Assembly: GCA_030457025.1 (NCBI GenBank)
Contig: JAKDSA010000002.1
Span: 1-64,000, forward strand
Direction: 5' to 3'
Length of the DNA: 64,000 nt
DNA from: Brevibacterium sp.
Lineage (GTDB): Bacteria > Actinomycetota > Actinomycetes > Actinomycetales > Brevibacteriaceae
The notes beneath the pieces were generated by a model. The model was given only the letters and a program-made list of their open reading frames with translations. It did not search any database and was not told the DNA's origin. A program made the translations under genes and the position numbers. Of this stretch, positions 10,538 to 20,448 are shown piece after piece. Position 1 is the first letter of the stretch. Each line of letters starts with the position of its first letter.

Positions 10538-12389
10538 GCCAGCGTCCTATCGCCCGGCCACGGGCAGCATCCCGACCTCGGCCGGGGTCTACAAATTCCG
10601 TGATCCCGACCGGCGGGTGATCTACGTCGGGAAGGCGAAGAATCTCCGCAACCGGTTGAATTCATATTTCTCAAACCCCGCACAGCTGCATCCGCGCACC
10701 GCGTCGATGGTCCACACCGCCGCCGCGGTGGAATGGACCGTCGTCGACACGGAGGTTGAGGCGCTGCAGCTCGAGTGGACGTGGATCAATGAGTTCAATC
10801 CGCGGTTCAACGTCATGTTCCGCGACGACAAGTCGTACCCGTACCTTGCGATCACGATGAATGACGAGGTCCCGCGGGCTTTCATCACGCGCGGCAAACG
10901 TCGTCAGGGCGTGAAGTACTTCGGTCCCTTTGGACAGGTGTGGGCGATCAAGGACACGCTCGACCTGCTGCTGCGGGCCTTTCCCATGCGCACCTGCACC
11001 GCTGGAGTATTCAGACGAGCCGAACGCAGCGGCCGTCCCTGTCTGTTGGGCTACATCGACAAGTGCGCTGCTCCCTGTGTGGGCCAAATCAGCGTAGAGG
11101 GCCACAAGGACCTCGCCCGAAGCATCTCTGACTTCATGTCCGGCAACACCGGTCGCTTCATCAGCTACCGGCAGAAGGAGATGGCATCGGCTGCGGAGGA
11201 GCTCGACTACGAACGGGCGGCCCGCCTGCGAGACGAGATCACGGCACTGCAGAAGGTGCTCGACAAGTCGGCGGTCGTCCTCTCCGTCAACGCCGACTGT
11301 GATGTGTTCGCCCTGGTCACCGAGGAACTCGAAGCCTCCGTGCAGGTCTTTTACGTCCGCCAGGGACGTATCCGGGGCCAGCGGGGCTGGATCATCGAAC
11401 GCTCCGACGATCACACTCCGGCCGAGCTCACCACCGACTACATCCGTCAGGCATACACAGGGCTTGACGCGGAGGCGATTCCGCGCGAGATTCTCGTCGA
11501 CACGGTCCCCTCCGATCTTGCCTCGCTCGAGAGCTGGCTGAGCGAGCTGCGCGGATCCAGGGTCGTTGTCCGGGTCCCGGAGCGTGGGGAGAAGAAGGCC
11601 GTGCTCGAGACCGTGGCGAAGAATGCGAAAGAGGCTCTGCTTCAGCACAAGCTCAAGCGCTCCTCGGACCTGACCACCCGCAGCACGGCACTCAAGGAGA
11701 TCCAGGAGTACCTGTCGCTGCCCGAGGCGCCTCTGCGCATCGAATGCATTGACATCTCGCACACCCAGGGCTCCAATGTGGTGGCCTCCCTCGTGGTGTT
11801 CGAAGACGGGCTCGTGAAGAAGCGCGACTACCGTCACTTCGCCATCCACGGTGAAGCCGCCACCGATGACACGGCATCGATGTACGACGTCGTCTCACGC
11901 CGGTTCAGCCGCTATCTCGAACAGATGAGCTCCGATGAGCCCGACGAGCGCTTCGGATACCGCCCCAGCCTCCTCGTCGTCGACGGAGCCGGCCCACAGG
12001 TGGCTGCGGCCACCAGAGCACTGCACGACCTGGGAATCGTCGACATCTCGGTGGTGGGTTTGGCCAAACGGCTCGAGGAGGTGTGGGTGCCCGAGGACCC
12101 GTTCCCTGTCATCCTGCCGCGGAACTCCGAGGGGCTGTTCCTCATGCAGCGCCTGCGCGACGAAGCTCACCGCTTCGCCATCAGCTACCACCGCTCGAAG
12201 AGGGCGAAGGCGATGACCAGCTCCGTCCTCGACGACATCTCGGGTCTCGGCGAGTCCAAACGGACCGCGCTGCTGCGTCATTTCGGTTCGGTGAAGAAGG
12301 TTCGTGCGGCCACCGTCGAGGAACTGTGCGAGGTCCAGGGCATCGGCCCTGCCCTGGCAGATAAGGTCGCGGCGGCCCTCGCAGACTGA
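10530..12389 (+). CDS. uvrC: Excinuclease ABC subunit C
   Basis: UvrC makes both incisions around the lesion after UvrB verification. The 619-residue protein has an N-terminal GIY-YIG nuclease ([25 protein letters not shown] within residues about 15-45, split here by family motif), a UVR motif near the middle, a C-terminal RNase H-like nuclease core ([16 protein letters not shown]) and a terminal helix-hairpin-helix pair ([24 protein letters not shown]). ATG 10530 overlaps the uvrA stop by 8 nt. The frame stays open further upstream inside uvrA, but that extension has no family similarity. Confidence 0.96.
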   Translation: MAEPASYRPATGSIPTSAGVYKFRDPDRRVIYVGKAKNLRNRLNSYFSNPAQLHPRTASMVHTAAAVEWTVVDTEVEALQLEWTWINEFNPRFNVMFRDDKSYPYLAITMNDEVPRAFITRGKRRQGVKYFGPFGQVWAIKDTLDLLLRAFPMRTCTAGVFRRAERSGRPCLLGYIDKCAAPCVGQISVEGHKDLARSISDFMSGNTGRFISYRQKEMASAAEELDYERAARLRDEITALQKVLDKSAVVLSVNADCDVFALVTEELEASVQVFYVRQGRIRGQRGWIIERSDDHTPAELTTDYIRQAYTGLDAEAIPREILVDTVPSDLASLESWLSELRGSRVVVRVPERGEKKAVLETVAKNAKEALLQHKLKRSSDLTTRSTALKEIQEYLSLPEAPLRIECIDISHTQGSNVVASLVVFEDGLVKKRDYRHFAIHGEAATDDTASMYDVVSRRFSRYLEQMSSDEPDERFGYRPSLLVVDGAGPQVAAATRALHDLGIVDISVVGLAKRLEEVWVPEDPFPVILPRNSEGLFLMQRLRDEAHRFAISYHRSKRAKAMTSSVLDDISGLGESKRTALLRHFGSVKKVRAATVEELCEVQGIGPALADKVAAALAD

Positions 12390-12451
12390 CCCCGCGGACC
12401 GCTGAGGCGCACGGGTGGGTAGGCGCTGAGCTCACTGGAGGGCAACTGCTC

Positions 12452-12457
12452 TAGAGT
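12452..12457 (+). promoter_or_regulatory. Possible -10 (TAGAGT) for rapZ-yvcK-whiA
   Basis: TAGAGT lies 44 nt before the rapZ GTG and would give a leadered transcript of about 38 nt that includes the AAGGAGG ribosome site at 12491-12497. The -35 is not convincing. Confidence 0.35.
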
Positions 12458-12501
12458 GGTGTTCGACAGGTGTCTTCAACCGCGCAGCCCAAGGAGGACG
12501 T

Positions 12502-13398
12502 GTGAGTACGCAGGCCGAATCGAACGGTGCCGACCATCCCATCGAGGTCGTCCTCGTGACGGGAATGTCCGGAGCAGGTCGGACAACCGTGGCCAATGTG
12601 CTCGAGGACATGGACTGGTACGTCGTCGACAATCTGCCCCCGCAGATGATGCGTCCACTCGTCGAGCTCGTCGCCCGTGCCGACGGGGCGCTTCCCAAGA
12701 TCGCGATCGTCACCGACTCCAAGGGGCGCGCGAAGTACACGGAGCTCGAGGACACGATCAGCGATTTCCTCGATCAGGGGCTCTCGCTGCGCATCCTCTA
12801 CGTCGACGGCGCCGACGAAGTCCTCGTCAGACGCTTCGAATCCACTCGCCGCCCCCATCCGCTGCAGGGTGAGGGGACACTGCTGGAAGGCATCGAAGCC
12901 GAACGTGCCGCCCTCGAATCCCTCAAACACCGTGCCGACATCATCATCGACACCTCAGAGCTCAACGTCCACCAGCTCTCCACCCAGGTCCGCAAGCGCT
13001 TCAGCACCGACGACACCCCGCTGCTGCGACTGACCGTGATGAGCTTCGGCTTCAAATACGGTCTGCCGAAGGACGCCGACCACATCGCCGATGTCCGCTT
13101 CCTGCCCAACCCGTATTGGATCCCTCACCTGCGCGGCCACAACGGGCTCGACTCCGATGTCGCGGACTTCGTGCTGGGACAGAACGGCGCCGAGGATTTC
13201 ATCGAACGCTACACCGCGACCTTGGACACTGTCTCACAGGGCTACCTCCATGAAGGTCGCGGCTACGCGATGATCGGCATCGGCTGCACGGGCGGCAAGC
13301 ACCGCTCGGTGGCGATCAGCGAACGCGTCGCCAAGAGCCTGGCCGCGCAGACCGGCATTCCCGTCACCGTGCGCCACCGTGATCTGGGGAGAGAGTGA
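12502..13398 (+). CDS. rapZ: RapZ/YvcJ-family nucleotide-binding protein
   Basis: This 298-residue cytosolic P-loop protein has GMSGAGRTT at residues 21-29, where an Arg takes the usual Lys position before the two Thr residues. It ends in the conserved CTGGKHRSVAISE block of the RapZ C-terminal domain. In E. coli RapZ is an RNA adaptor in glucosamine-6-phosphate control. In Gram-positives (YvcJ) its role is less defined. It heads the classic rapZ-yvcK-whiA cluster. The GTG start has a strong AAGGAGG five nt upstream. Confidence 0.93.
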   Translation: MSTQAESNGADHPIEVVLVTGMSGAGRTTVANVLEDMDWYVVDNLPPQMMRPLVELVARADGALPKIAIVTDSKGRAKYTELEDTISDFLDQGLSLRILYVDGADEVLVRRFESTRRPHPLQGEGTLLEGIEAERAALESLKHRADIIIDTSELNVHQLSTQVRKRFSTDDTPLLRLTVMSFGFKYGLPKDADHIADVRFLPNPYWIPHLRGHNGLDSDVADFVLGQNGAEDFIERYTATLDTVSQGYLHEGRGYAMIGIGCTGGKHRSVAISERVAKSLAAQTGIPVTVRHRDLGRE

Positions 13399-13399
13399 G

Positions 13400-14395
13400 A
13401 TGGAGACCGAGGATCTCCCGCAGATCATCCCAGCGGCCAAGGACAAGGGACCCAAGATCGTCTCCTTCGGGGGAGGCCACGGCCTCTACGCCGCCCTGCG
13501 CGCCTTCCGGCTGCTCACCGAGTCACTGACCGCTGTCGTCACGGTCGCCGATGACGGCGGTTCCTCCGGCAGGCTCCGCGATGAACTCGGCGGGTTGCCG
13601 CCCGGTGACCTGCGCATGGCTCTGGCGGCTCTCTGCGACGACGGGAACTGGGGCAAGACCTGGCGCGACGTGATCCAGCACCGGTTCGACTCCGACGGTG
13701 AGCTCAGCGGGCACTCGGTGGGAAACCTGCTCATCTCCGCCCTGTGGCAAATCCATGGTGACCATGTCGCCGGCCTTGACTGGATGGCCAAACTTCTGCG
13801 CGCCCATGGCCGTGTGCTGCCCATGTCCTCGATTCCGCTGACGATCGAAGCCGATGTGAAGTTCCCGGGATCCTTCCAAGTCGTGCGCGGACAGTCAGTT
13901 CTCGCCTCCACCCTGGGCCACGTCGAGACCGTCCGCCTCGATCCGCCGGTCCCACCGGCTCGGCACGAAACGATCGAAGCCGTCGCGGAGGCGGATGTGC
14001 TCAACCTCGGGCCCGGTTCCTGGTACACCTCGGTGATGCCGCATCTTCTCGTTCCCTCCCTCGCCGAGGCGATCGGGCAGTCCTCTGCGGTGAAGTCCCT
14101 GACGTTGAACCTCGGTTCCAGCGACGGCGAAACACGAGATCTCAGTCTCAGTGAACATCTCGTCTCATTGCATAAGCACGCCCCCTCACTCGAGTTGAGT
14201 TATGTGCTCGTCGATGAGGCCGCAACCCTGGTGGAACCTGAGCTGGAGCGCTGCGCGCGGGAGATGTTCAACGCCAAGCTGTGGGTCCGTCCACTGCACT
14301 CCAGACGGGCAGGACAGCATGACAGCCTCAAGCTTGCCGCGTGTTACCGTGACATGTTGGTGGACGCCGGGATCGGCGTGGACGAGCAGTGGTAG
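13400..14395 (+). CDS. yvcK: YvcK/CofD-like gluconeogenesis factor
   Basis: The 331-residue protein has the N-terminal [13 protein letters not shown] dinucleotide-type motif and the conserved [20 protein letters not shown] stretch, typical of the YvcK branch of the CofD-like family. In Bacillus and mycobacteria (CuvA) it binds UDP-sugars and is needed for growth on gluconeogenic carbon and for normal cell wall synthesis. ATG 13400 sits one base after the rapZ stop and has GGGGAGAGAG upstream. A GTG at 13379 is possible but lies inside rapZ. Confidence 0.92.
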   Translation: METEDLPQIIPAAKDKGPKIVSFGGGHGLYAALRAFRLLTESLTAVVTVADDGGSSGRLRDELGGLPPGDLRMALAALCDDGNWGKTWRDVIQHRFDSDGELSGHSVGNLLISALWQIHGDHVAGLDWMAKLLRAHGRVLPMSSIPLTIEADVKFPGSFQVVRGQSVLASTLGHVETVRLDPPVPPARHETIEAVAEADVLNLGPGSWYTSVMPHLLVPSLAEAIGQSSAVKSLTLNLGSSDGETRDLSLSEHLVSLHKHAPSLELSYVLVDEAATLVEPELERCAREMFNAKLWVRPLHSRRAGQHDSLKLAACYRDMLVDAGIGVDEQW

Positions 14396-14421
14396 GAACT
14401 TCAGTTGCAGGAGGAAGAACA

Positions 14422-15405
14422 ATGGCACTGACCGCTCAGGTCAAGGATGAGTTGGCACGGGTGAAGATCACCCGCACTTCCGCTCGCAAAGCCGAAGTGT
14501 CCTCGATCTTCCGCTTCTCCTCTGCCCTCCACCTCGTCAACGGCTCAATCGTGCTCGAAGCCGAACTCGATACCGCCCAGGCGGCCAAACGTCTCCGCAG
14601 CGAAATCAAGGAACTCTACGGTCAGTACGCCGACATCGTGGTCATCAACGCCGCCGGGATCCGTCGCTCCAACCGCTATCTGCTCAGAGTCACCCGCGAT
14701 GGCGGGGCACTGGCCCGCCAGACCGGTCTTGTCGACAACCGCGGTCGGCCCGTGCGTGGCCTGCCCTCGGCGATCGTCAACGGTTCCGTCTCCGATGCCG
14801 AAGCCGCCTGGCGTGGAGCCTTCCTTGCCCACGGCTCGCTGACCGAACCCGGTCGCTCCTCTGCCCTCGAGGTCACCTGTCCAGGGCCCGAGGCCGCCCT
14901 CGCCCTGGTCGGTGCGGCCAGGCGTCTGGGACTGAGCGCGAAGGCTCGTGAGGTTCGCGGCGTCGACCGTGTCGTCCTTCGCGATGGCGACGACATCGCA
15001 GCGCTGCTCACCCGCATGGGATCTCACAGCGCTGTCCTCGTGTGGGAGGAGCGCCGAATGCGACGAGAGGTGCGCGCAACGGCGAACCGTCTGGCCAACT
15101 TCGACGACGCGAATCTGAGGCGTTCCGCCAGAGCCGCAGTCGCCGCCGGTGCCCGAGTCGAACGCGCCCTCGAGATCCTCGCCGACGAGGTCCCCGAACA
15201 CCTGCGCTACGCCGGTCAGCTGCGTGTGACTCACAAACAGGCATCGTTGGAGGAACTGGGCCAACTGGCCGATCCGCCGATGACTAAGGACGCAGTCGCC
15301 GGCAGGATCCGCCGTCTGCTGTCCACAGCCGACAAACATGCCGAAGATCTGGGAATTCCGGGCACAGAAGCCGGTCTCACCCCGGAAATGCTCGAAGATC
15401 GCTAA
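14422..15405 (+). CDS. whiA: WhiA sporulation/cell-division regulator
   Basis: WhiA (327 residues) combines a LAGLIDADG homing-endonuclease-like N-terminal fold, without nuclease activity, and a C-terminal helix-turn-helix (region with [25 protein letters not shown]). It activates developmental and division genes such as ftsZ in Streptomyces and is conserved even in non-sporulating Actinobacteria. ATG 14422 is preceded by GCAGGAGGAAG. It is co-directional with rapZ and yvcK at 26-nt spacing. Confidence 0.94.
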   Translation: MALTAQVKDELARVKITRTSARKAEVSSIFRFSSALHLVNGSIVLEAELDTAQAAKRLRSEIKELYGQYADIVVINAAGIRRSNRYLLRVTRDGGALARQTGLVDNRGRPVRGLPSAIVNGSVSDAEAAWRGAFLAHGSLTEPGRSSALEVTCPGPEAALALVGAARRLGLSAKAREVRGVDRVVLRDGDDIAALLTRMGSHSAVLVWEERRMRREVRATANRLANFDDANLRRSARAAVAAGARVERALEILADEVPEHLRYAGQLRVTHKQASLEELGQLADPPMTKDAVAGRIRRLLSTADKHAEDLGIPGTEAGLTPEMLEDR

Positions 15406-15408
15406 GAT
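15403..15408 (+). promoter_or_regulatory. Possible -10 (TAAGAT) for a leaderless gap transcript
   Basis: TAAGAT overlaps the whiA stop codon and ends 6 nt before the gap ATG, the same spacing seen at other leaderless starts in this window. The upstream -35 match is poor, and a weak GAGG at 15410-15413 leaves leadered translation possible. Confidence 0.35.
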
Positions 15409-15414
15409 CGAGGT

Positions 15415-16416
15415 ATGAGACGAATTGCCATCAACGGCTTCGGCCGTATCGGTCGTGCCCTGTACCGCCTATCCCTCGAACCCTCATCCGACTTCGAGGT
15501 CGTCGCCATCAACGACCTCACCGACACTGAGACCCTGGCCCACCTGCTGGCCTATGACTCTGTATGGCCGCGCTTCGAACACACCGTTGCAGCCGGTGAA
15601 GACTCGCTGACCGTCGATGGCAAGACCATCGTCGTGCTCAATCAGGCAGATCCGTCCGAGATCGACTGGTCGGCACACGAGGTCGAGCTCGTCGTCGAAT
15701 CCACAGGCATATTCACCCGACGCGACCAGGCCGAGGTCCACCTCGGCGGTACCGTGAAGACCGTCCTGCTGTCCGCGCCGGGCAAGGACGTCGACGGAAC
15801 CTTCGTTATGGGCGTCAACGAATCCGACTTCGATCCGGCCCAGCACACCGTCGTCTCCAACGCCTCCTGTACGACGAACTGCATGGCCACGATCGTCAAG
15901 GCCGTCGACGACGCGTTCGGCGTCGAATCGGGACTGCTCAACACGGTCCACGCCTACACCGGTGACCAGATGCTCGTCGACGGGCCCCACCGCGATCTGC
16001 GTCGTGCCCGCGCCGCCGCAGTCAACATCGTCCCGACCACCACCGGTGCCGCCCGCACCGTCGGCAGGGTCATGCCGCATCTGGCCGGCAAGCTCGACGG
16101 GCTCGCCATCCGCGTTCCCGTCCCCGCCGGGTCGATCATCGACTTCACCTTCACCCCGAAGCAGACCGCCACGACCGAAGATGTCAACGAGATCCTGGCG
16201 AAGGCCGCCGAAGCCTCGCCGTATCTCGAGTACAGCACGGCACCGCTGGTCTCGACCGACATCGTCGGCACCACCGCCTCGGCGATCGTGGACTCGCAGC
16301 TGACCATGGTGCTCGGCAAGCAGATCAAGGTCGTGGCCTGGTACGACAACGAATGGGGCTACACGAACCGCCTCAAGGACATGGTCAGCTACATCCTCGG
16401 CGAAAGGGACAAATGA
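15415..16416 (+). CDS. gap: Glyceraldehyde-3-phosphate dehydrogenase, type I
   Basis: GAPDH converts glyceraldehyde 3-phosphate, phosphate and NAD+ to 1,3-bisphosphoglycerate. The 333-residue protein has the Rossmann motif INGFGRIGR at the N-terminus and catalytic Cys152 in SNASCTTNC. Further conserved segments are HAYTGDQ, the NIVPTTTGAA loop and the C-terminal WYDNEWGY. The gene opens the glycolytic set gap-pgk-tpiA, with an ATGA overlap into pgk, so the three are probably co-transcribed. Confidence 0.97.
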   Translation: MRRIAINGFGRIGRALYRLSLEPSSDFEVVAINDLTDTETLAHLLAYDSVWPRFEHTVAAGEDSLTVDGKTIVVLNQADPSEIDWSAHEVELVVESTGIFTRRDQAEVHLGGTVKTVLLSAPGKDVDGTFVMGVNESDFDPAQHTVVSNASCTTNCMATIVKAVDDAFGVESGLLNTVHAYTGDQMLVDGPHRDLRRARAAAVNIVPTTTGAARTVGRVMPHLAGKLDGLAIRVPVPAGSIIDFTFTPKQTATTEDVNEILAKAAEASPYLEYSTAPLVSTDIVGTTASAIVDSQLTMVLGKQIKVVAWYDNEWGYTNRLKDMVSYILGERDK

Positions 16417-17627
16417 GGACATACGACGACCCGGAGATCTTCTCCCACCGCACGGTCCTCGTTCGCAGCGACCTCAACGTGCCGATGGACGAGGGCACGA
16501 TCACCGACCGTGGTCGCATTCTGGCCTCGGCCACGACGATCAAGTCCCTCGCCGAGGCGGGGGCGCGGGTGATCGTCATGTCCCACCTGGGACGCCCCGA
16601 AGGTGCACCCGATCCGCAGTTTTCTCTGCATCCGCTGGCCCCGGAACTTGCCGAGGCAATCGGACGCGACGTCGAATTCGCAGCCGACACCGTCGGCGAT
16701 GAGGCGAAGACCAAGGCAGCGGGGCTGGACGACGGTGACGTCCTTCTGCTCGAGAATCTCCGTTTCAACCCCGGAGAGACTTCGAAGGACGATGACGAAC
16801 GGAAGGCCTTCGCCGCACAGCTGGCTGAATTGGCCGACGATTTCGTCTCCGATGGTTTCGGCGTCGTCCACCGCAAACAGGCTTCCGTGTATGACATTGC
16901 GGCTCTGCTGCCGCACTATGCCGGATCACTTGTGCGGGCCGAAGTCGAGGTCAGCGACCGACTGCTGAACTCTCCTCAGGCTCCGTTCGCCGTAGTCCTC
17001 GGTGGTTCGAAGGTCTCGGACAAGCTCGGGGTCATCGACAACCTCATCGACCGGGCCGACAACCTCCTCATCGGGGGAGGAATGGTCTTCACATTCCTCG
17101 CCGCACTCGGCCACGACATCGGGTCCAGCCTCGTCGAGAACGACCGGATCGAAGACGTCAAGGGCTACCTCAAACGCGCCGAGGAGTCGGGTGCGAAGAT
17201 CATCCTGCCCACAGACATCGTCATGGCAGGTTCCTTCGCCGCCGACGCCGAGAGCTGGGTGCGCCCCATCGCAGAACTCGAATCGACCCCGGCCGGAGCG
17301 CAGGGACTGGGCCTCGACATCGGCCCCGACTCGGCCGACGCCTACACCGAGGTGATCTCGGACTCGAACACTGTGTTCTGGAACGGCCCCATGGGCGTCT
17401 TCGAATTCGCTGCCTTCGCCGCCGGAACCAAGGCCGTCGCGGCCGCTCTGACCGACGAGCCCGGCACCGGCGAACGCCTGACGGTCGTCGGCGGAGGTGA
17501 CTCGGCAGCGGCTGTGCGCACGCTCGGTTTCGGCGACGAGGAATTCGGCCACATCTCCACCGGCGGTGGCGCCAGCCTCGAATATCTCGAAGGCAAGACC
17601 CTGCCCGGACTCGAAGCCCTCACGTGA
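16413..17627 (+). CDS. pgk: Phosphoglycerate kinase
   Basis: PGK transfers phosphate from 1,3-bisphosphoglycerate to ADP. The 404-residue protein shows [12 protein letters not shown] near the N-terminus, SHLGRPEG, the [13 protein letters not shown] hinge region and a C-terminal [10 protein letters not shown] nucleotide-binding loop. The usual NDAFG motif reads SDGFG here, a mild substitution. The ATG at 16413 overlaps the gap stop by 4 nt. A frame opening further upstream lies inside gap and is not used. Confidence 0.97.
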   Translation: MRTYDDPEIFSHRTVLVRSDLNVPMDEGTITDRGRILASATTIKSLAEAGARVIVMSHLGRPEGAPDPQFSLHPLAPELAEAIGRDVEFAADTVGDEAKTKAAGLDDGDVLLLENLRFNPGETSKDDDERKAFAAQLAELADDFVSDGFGVVHRKQASVYDIAALLPHYAGSLVRAEVEVSDRLLNSPQAPFAVVLGGSKVSDKLGVIDNLIDRADNLLIGGGMVFTFLAALGHDIGSSLVENDRIEDVKGYLKRAEESGAKIILPTDIVMAGSFAADAESWVRPIAELESTPAGAQGLGLDIGPDSADAYTEVISDSNTVFWNGPMGVFEFAAFAAGTKAVAAALTDEPGTGERLTVVGGGDSAAAVRTLGFGDEEFGHISTGGGASLEYLEGKTLPGLEALT

Positions 17628-17641
17628 GAAAGAAGACGACA

Positions 17642-18427
17642 ATGAGCGACCGCACGCTGCTCCTGGCCGGCAACTGGAAGATGAACCACGATCATTTTGA
17701 GGCGATCTCAAGCGTCCAGAAACTCGCCTGGGCACTCGAAGACGCCAAACTCGACGAGACGAAATGCGACGTCGTCGTCATTCCTCCCTTCACCGACATC
17801 CGCTCCGTGCAGACCCTCATCCAGGGCGATAAGCTGTGGCTGACCTACGGGGCGCAGGACGTTTCGCAGCATGAACCCGGAGCCCACACCGGGGAGATCG
17901 CTGCATCGTTCCTGTCCCGTCTCGGCTGCACCTACGTCGTCGTCGGACACAGCGAAAGGCGTGCGAACAATCACGAGACGAACGACATCGTCGCTGCCAA
18001 GGCCAGGGCGGCACTGGGCCAGGAGATCACACCCATCCTGTGCATCGGCGAGTCGCTGGAACAGCGCCAGGAGAAGACCCACGTGGACTTCACCCTCACG
18101 CAACTCGAAGAATCTCTTGCCGGACTCGACTCCGCCGCACTCGAAGGACTCGTCATCGCGTACGAACCTGTGTGGGCGATCGGCACGGGGGAGACTGCGA
18201 CGGCGGAGGACGCGGCAGAGATGGCCGCAGCTATCCGGGGACGGCTGGAGGACCGATACGGCGACTCATTGGCATCGAGCACCCGGATCCTCTACGGCGG
18301 TTCGGTCAAGACCGACAACGTCGCGCAGATCCTGGCCTCAGACGACATCGACGGCGCACTCGTCGGGGGAGCCAGCCTCAACGGGCCCGACTTCGCCGCT
18401 TTGTGCAAGGCCGCAGTGGCAAAGTAG
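17642..18427 (+). CDS. tpiA: Triosephosphate isomerase
   Basis: TpiA interconverts dihydroxyacetone phosphate and glyceraldehyde 3-phosphate. The 261-residue TIM barrel has the N-terminal NWKMN with its catalytic Lys, the catalytic His in VVGHSERR, the glutamate in [11 protein letters not shown], and the phosphate-binding YGGSVK and VGGASL loops. I chose ATG 17642, which gives the family's usual start; a GTG at 17624 overlaps pgk by 4 nt and is an alternative. The ribosome site is weak, fitting translational coupling to pgk. Confidence 0.96.
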   Translation: MSDRTLLLAGNWKMNHDHFEAISSVQKLAWALEDAKLDETKCDVVVIPPFTDIRSVQTLIQGDKLWLTYGAQDVSQHEPGAHTGEIAASFLSRLGCTYVVVGHSERRANNHETNDIVAAKARAALGQEITPILCIGESLEQRQEKTHVDFTLTQLEESLAGLDSAALEGLVIAYEPVWAIGTGETATAEDAAEMAAAIRGRLEDRYGDSLASSTRILYGGSVKTDNVAQILASDDIDGALVGGASLNGPDFAALCKAAVAK

Positions 18428-18470
18428 ACTGACCAACACATCCTCCGACGAAATATAGGTAGTCCTCGAC

Positions 18471-18716
18471 GTGGAAATCCTCAACATCATTCTCATCGCG
18501 CTGCTCGTCATCACGAGCATCTTCCTGGTTCTCCTCATCCTCATGCACAAAGGCAAGGGCGGAGGCATGTCGGACATGTTCGGTGGCGGCATGTCCTCAT
18601 CGCTGGGATCGTCGGGCGTGGCTGAGCGCAACCTCAACCGATTCACGACCCTGTTGGCGGTCGTCTGGGGCGCATGCATCATCCTGCTGGGTCTCATCAC
18701 TCGTTTCAACGCCTGA
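18471..18716 (+). CDS. secG: Preprotein translocase subunit SecG
   Basis: SecG is the small accessory subunit of the SecYEG channel. This 81-residue protein has two hydrophobic helices (about residues 3-24 and 58-77) separated by a Gly/Met/Ser-rich cytoplasmic loop with GKGGGMSDMFGGG, as in actinobacterial SecG. Starting at GTG 18471, it follows tpiA in the common gap-pgk-tpiA-secG order. A 42-bp perfect palindrome ends the cluster. Confidence 0.93.
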   Translation: MEILNIILIALLVITSIFLVLLILMHKGKGGGMSDMFGGGMSSSLGSSGVAERNLNRFTTLLAVVWGACIILLGLITRFNA

Positions 18717-18738
18717 CCCGCCTCGTGATCCACGTACG

Positions 18739-18780
18739 ATGATGAAGGGCCCTGACCGATCGGTCAGGGCCCTTCATCAT
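18739..18780. terminator. Perfect 42-bp palindrome, bidirectional terminator
   Basis: Two 21-nt arms are exact reverse complements with no unpaired centre; the core is AGGGCCCTGACCGATCGGT. It lies between the convergent secG and pgi genes. As RNA it makes a very stable hairpin in either direction, flanked by A/T-rich ends (ATGATGAA and TTCATCAT). A smaller stem (CTCCAGA 18796-18802 with TCTGGAG 18818-18824) lies closer to pgi. Confidence 0.85.
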
Positions 18781-18825
18781 GTGCAGAGGCTGCTCCTCCA
18801 GATCGAGGTCAGCTCCGTCTGGAGA

Positions 18826-20448
18826 TCAGTCGACTCCGTAGTGGTGCCGAGGCTCCACGTCTGCGATCGCTCGGCGCAGCTGTTCGAGGCCCTGCGACCG
18901 GTCGAGCAGGTGCACCCTGAGAACGGGGCGCCCCTTCTCCCGCAGTGCCGCGGCATCGCCGAGAGCCTGCGCACGCTGCAGCTCAGTGAAGCCATAGCGC
19001 CGACCGGGAACCAGCAGGTCCGTACGGGGCTCGGCTGTGATCTGCAGAAAGACTCCGTTGGGGTGTCCGCCCTTGTGGTACTGACCCGTCGAATGCAGAT
19101 AGCGCGGTCCGAAACCGAACGTCGTCTGCACACCCGAATGCTGTGAGACCAAGGCTCGGAGGTCTTCGGCATCGGCGTCGGCGATGCGATCGAGGAACGC
19201 CTGCACCCCGACGAATCCGTACTCGTCGACCTCTTCGAAGAGCTCCCCGATGGCGCCGACGAGATCATTGGCCTCCTCGAACTCACCGAAGACTTCGACC
19301 TTCTCCTCGCGGAACGCAGGCTGTGTCGGTGCCGCGGACGAGCCGTGTGAGAGGCCCTGCCTGGCATGTTCCTTCGCGGACTCCACATCCGGCTGGTCGA
19401 AGGGATCGACCCCGATGCTGTAGCCGGCGATCGCAGTGGCGAACTCCCAGAACACGAACAGTTCACCGAGGTCGCCATCGAGATCGGAGTCGAAACCTGA
19501 AGGCGCCTCGACGTCGGTGACCGGACCGAGAGTGCACAGCATCGCATCGGCACGGGCATCGGCGAAGCCGATGTCGGAGGGGCCATCGACGACAATCGGC
19601 AGAATGCCCTGACCGTCCTTGCCCAAGGACTCGGCCACGAGCTGCTCGACCCATTTGCTCAGCCCCGACAGTGAGGGCGTGGTCTCGGCGAGGACTAGCT
19701 TCTCTGTGGCTCTGGCATGACCGATGCCCAACCAGGTCCCGAACTGGAGTGCGGGATTGTCAGGAGCATCGGTTCCCAGATCCCCGACGGCCTCTGCCGC
19801 CGACTCCGCGATCGCGCGTATGTCGACACCGGCCAGGCCGGCCGGGACCAGGCCGAAGACCGACAGGGCACTGTAGCGCCCGCCGACGGTCGCATCGGCG
19901 TGGAAGGTGGCCAGGAAGCCCTGCTCGGTGGCCAATGCATCGAGCTCGGTCCCGGGATCGGTGATGGCGATCAGGCGAGACGCAGGGTCGATGCCGACCG
20001 ATTCGAAGGCGGCGGAGAATGCGCGGCGGATCGCGTCGGTCTCGATCGTCGTTCCTGACTTGGACGCCACAATGAGCACGGTGTGGGACAGGTCGGTCCC
20101 GATCGCCTCGGCGACCTGATTGGGGTCGGTGGAGTCCACCACCTCAAGCCTGGCTCCGGCCGCCTGGGCCATGACCTCCGGGGCGAGGGACGAACCGCCC
20201 ATCCCGGTCAGGCTGATCGAGCGCAGACCCTGTGCCTCCAGTCGGGAGCGCAGAGACTCGATCTCCTCGACGAGCTCCGCAGCCCGCTGTGGCAGATCCA
20301 CCCAGCCCATGCGCGGCACGGGCTGCTCGTCGTCGATGTACAACGACGCATCCTTGGCCGCCAGGCGGGAGGGAACACGCGCTGCGAGGAGACGCCCCAC
20401 CTCGGCGTCGTAGTCCTCGGAGACAGGGACGCTGTGCTGCAGTCTCAT
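18826..20448 (-). CDS. pgi: Glucose-6-phosphate isomerase
   Basis: This 540-residue protein interconverts glucose 6-phosphate and fructose 6-phosphate. It carries two SIS-type sugar isomerase folds, with LTGMGGSSLAPEV and the phosphate-binding VASKSGTTIET segment. It belongs to the divergent actinobacterial PGI group found next to transketolase and transaldolase. The ATG overlaps the tal stop as ATGA, so tkt-tal-pgi form one operon that links glycolysis with the non-oxidative pentose phosphate branch. Confidence 0.92.
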   Translation of the reverse strand: MRLQHSVPVSEDYDAEVGRLLAARVPSRLAAKDASLYIDDEQPVPRMGWVDLPQRAAELVEEIESLRSRLEAQGLRSISLTGMGGSSLAPEVMAQAAGARLEVVDSTDPNQVAEAIGTDLSHTVLIVASKSGTTIETDAIRRAFSAAFESVGIDPASRLIAITDPGTELDALATEQGFLATFHADATVGGRYSALSVFGLVPAGLAGVDIRAIAESAAEAVGDLGTDAPDNPALQFGTWLGIGHARATEKLVLAETTPSLSGLSKWVEQLVAESLGKDGQGILPIVVDGPSDIGFADARADAMLCTLGPVTDVEAPSGFDSDLDGDLGELFVFWEFATAIAGYSIGVDPFDQPDVESAKEHARQGLSHGSSAAPTQPAFREEKVEVFGEFEEANDLVGAIGELFEEVDEYGFVGVQAFLDRIADADAEDLRALVSQHSGVQTTFGFGPRYLHSTGQYHKGGHPNGVFLQITAEPRTDLLVPGRRYGFTELQRAQALGDAAALREKGRPVLRVHLLDRSQGLEQLRRAIADVEPRHHYGVD

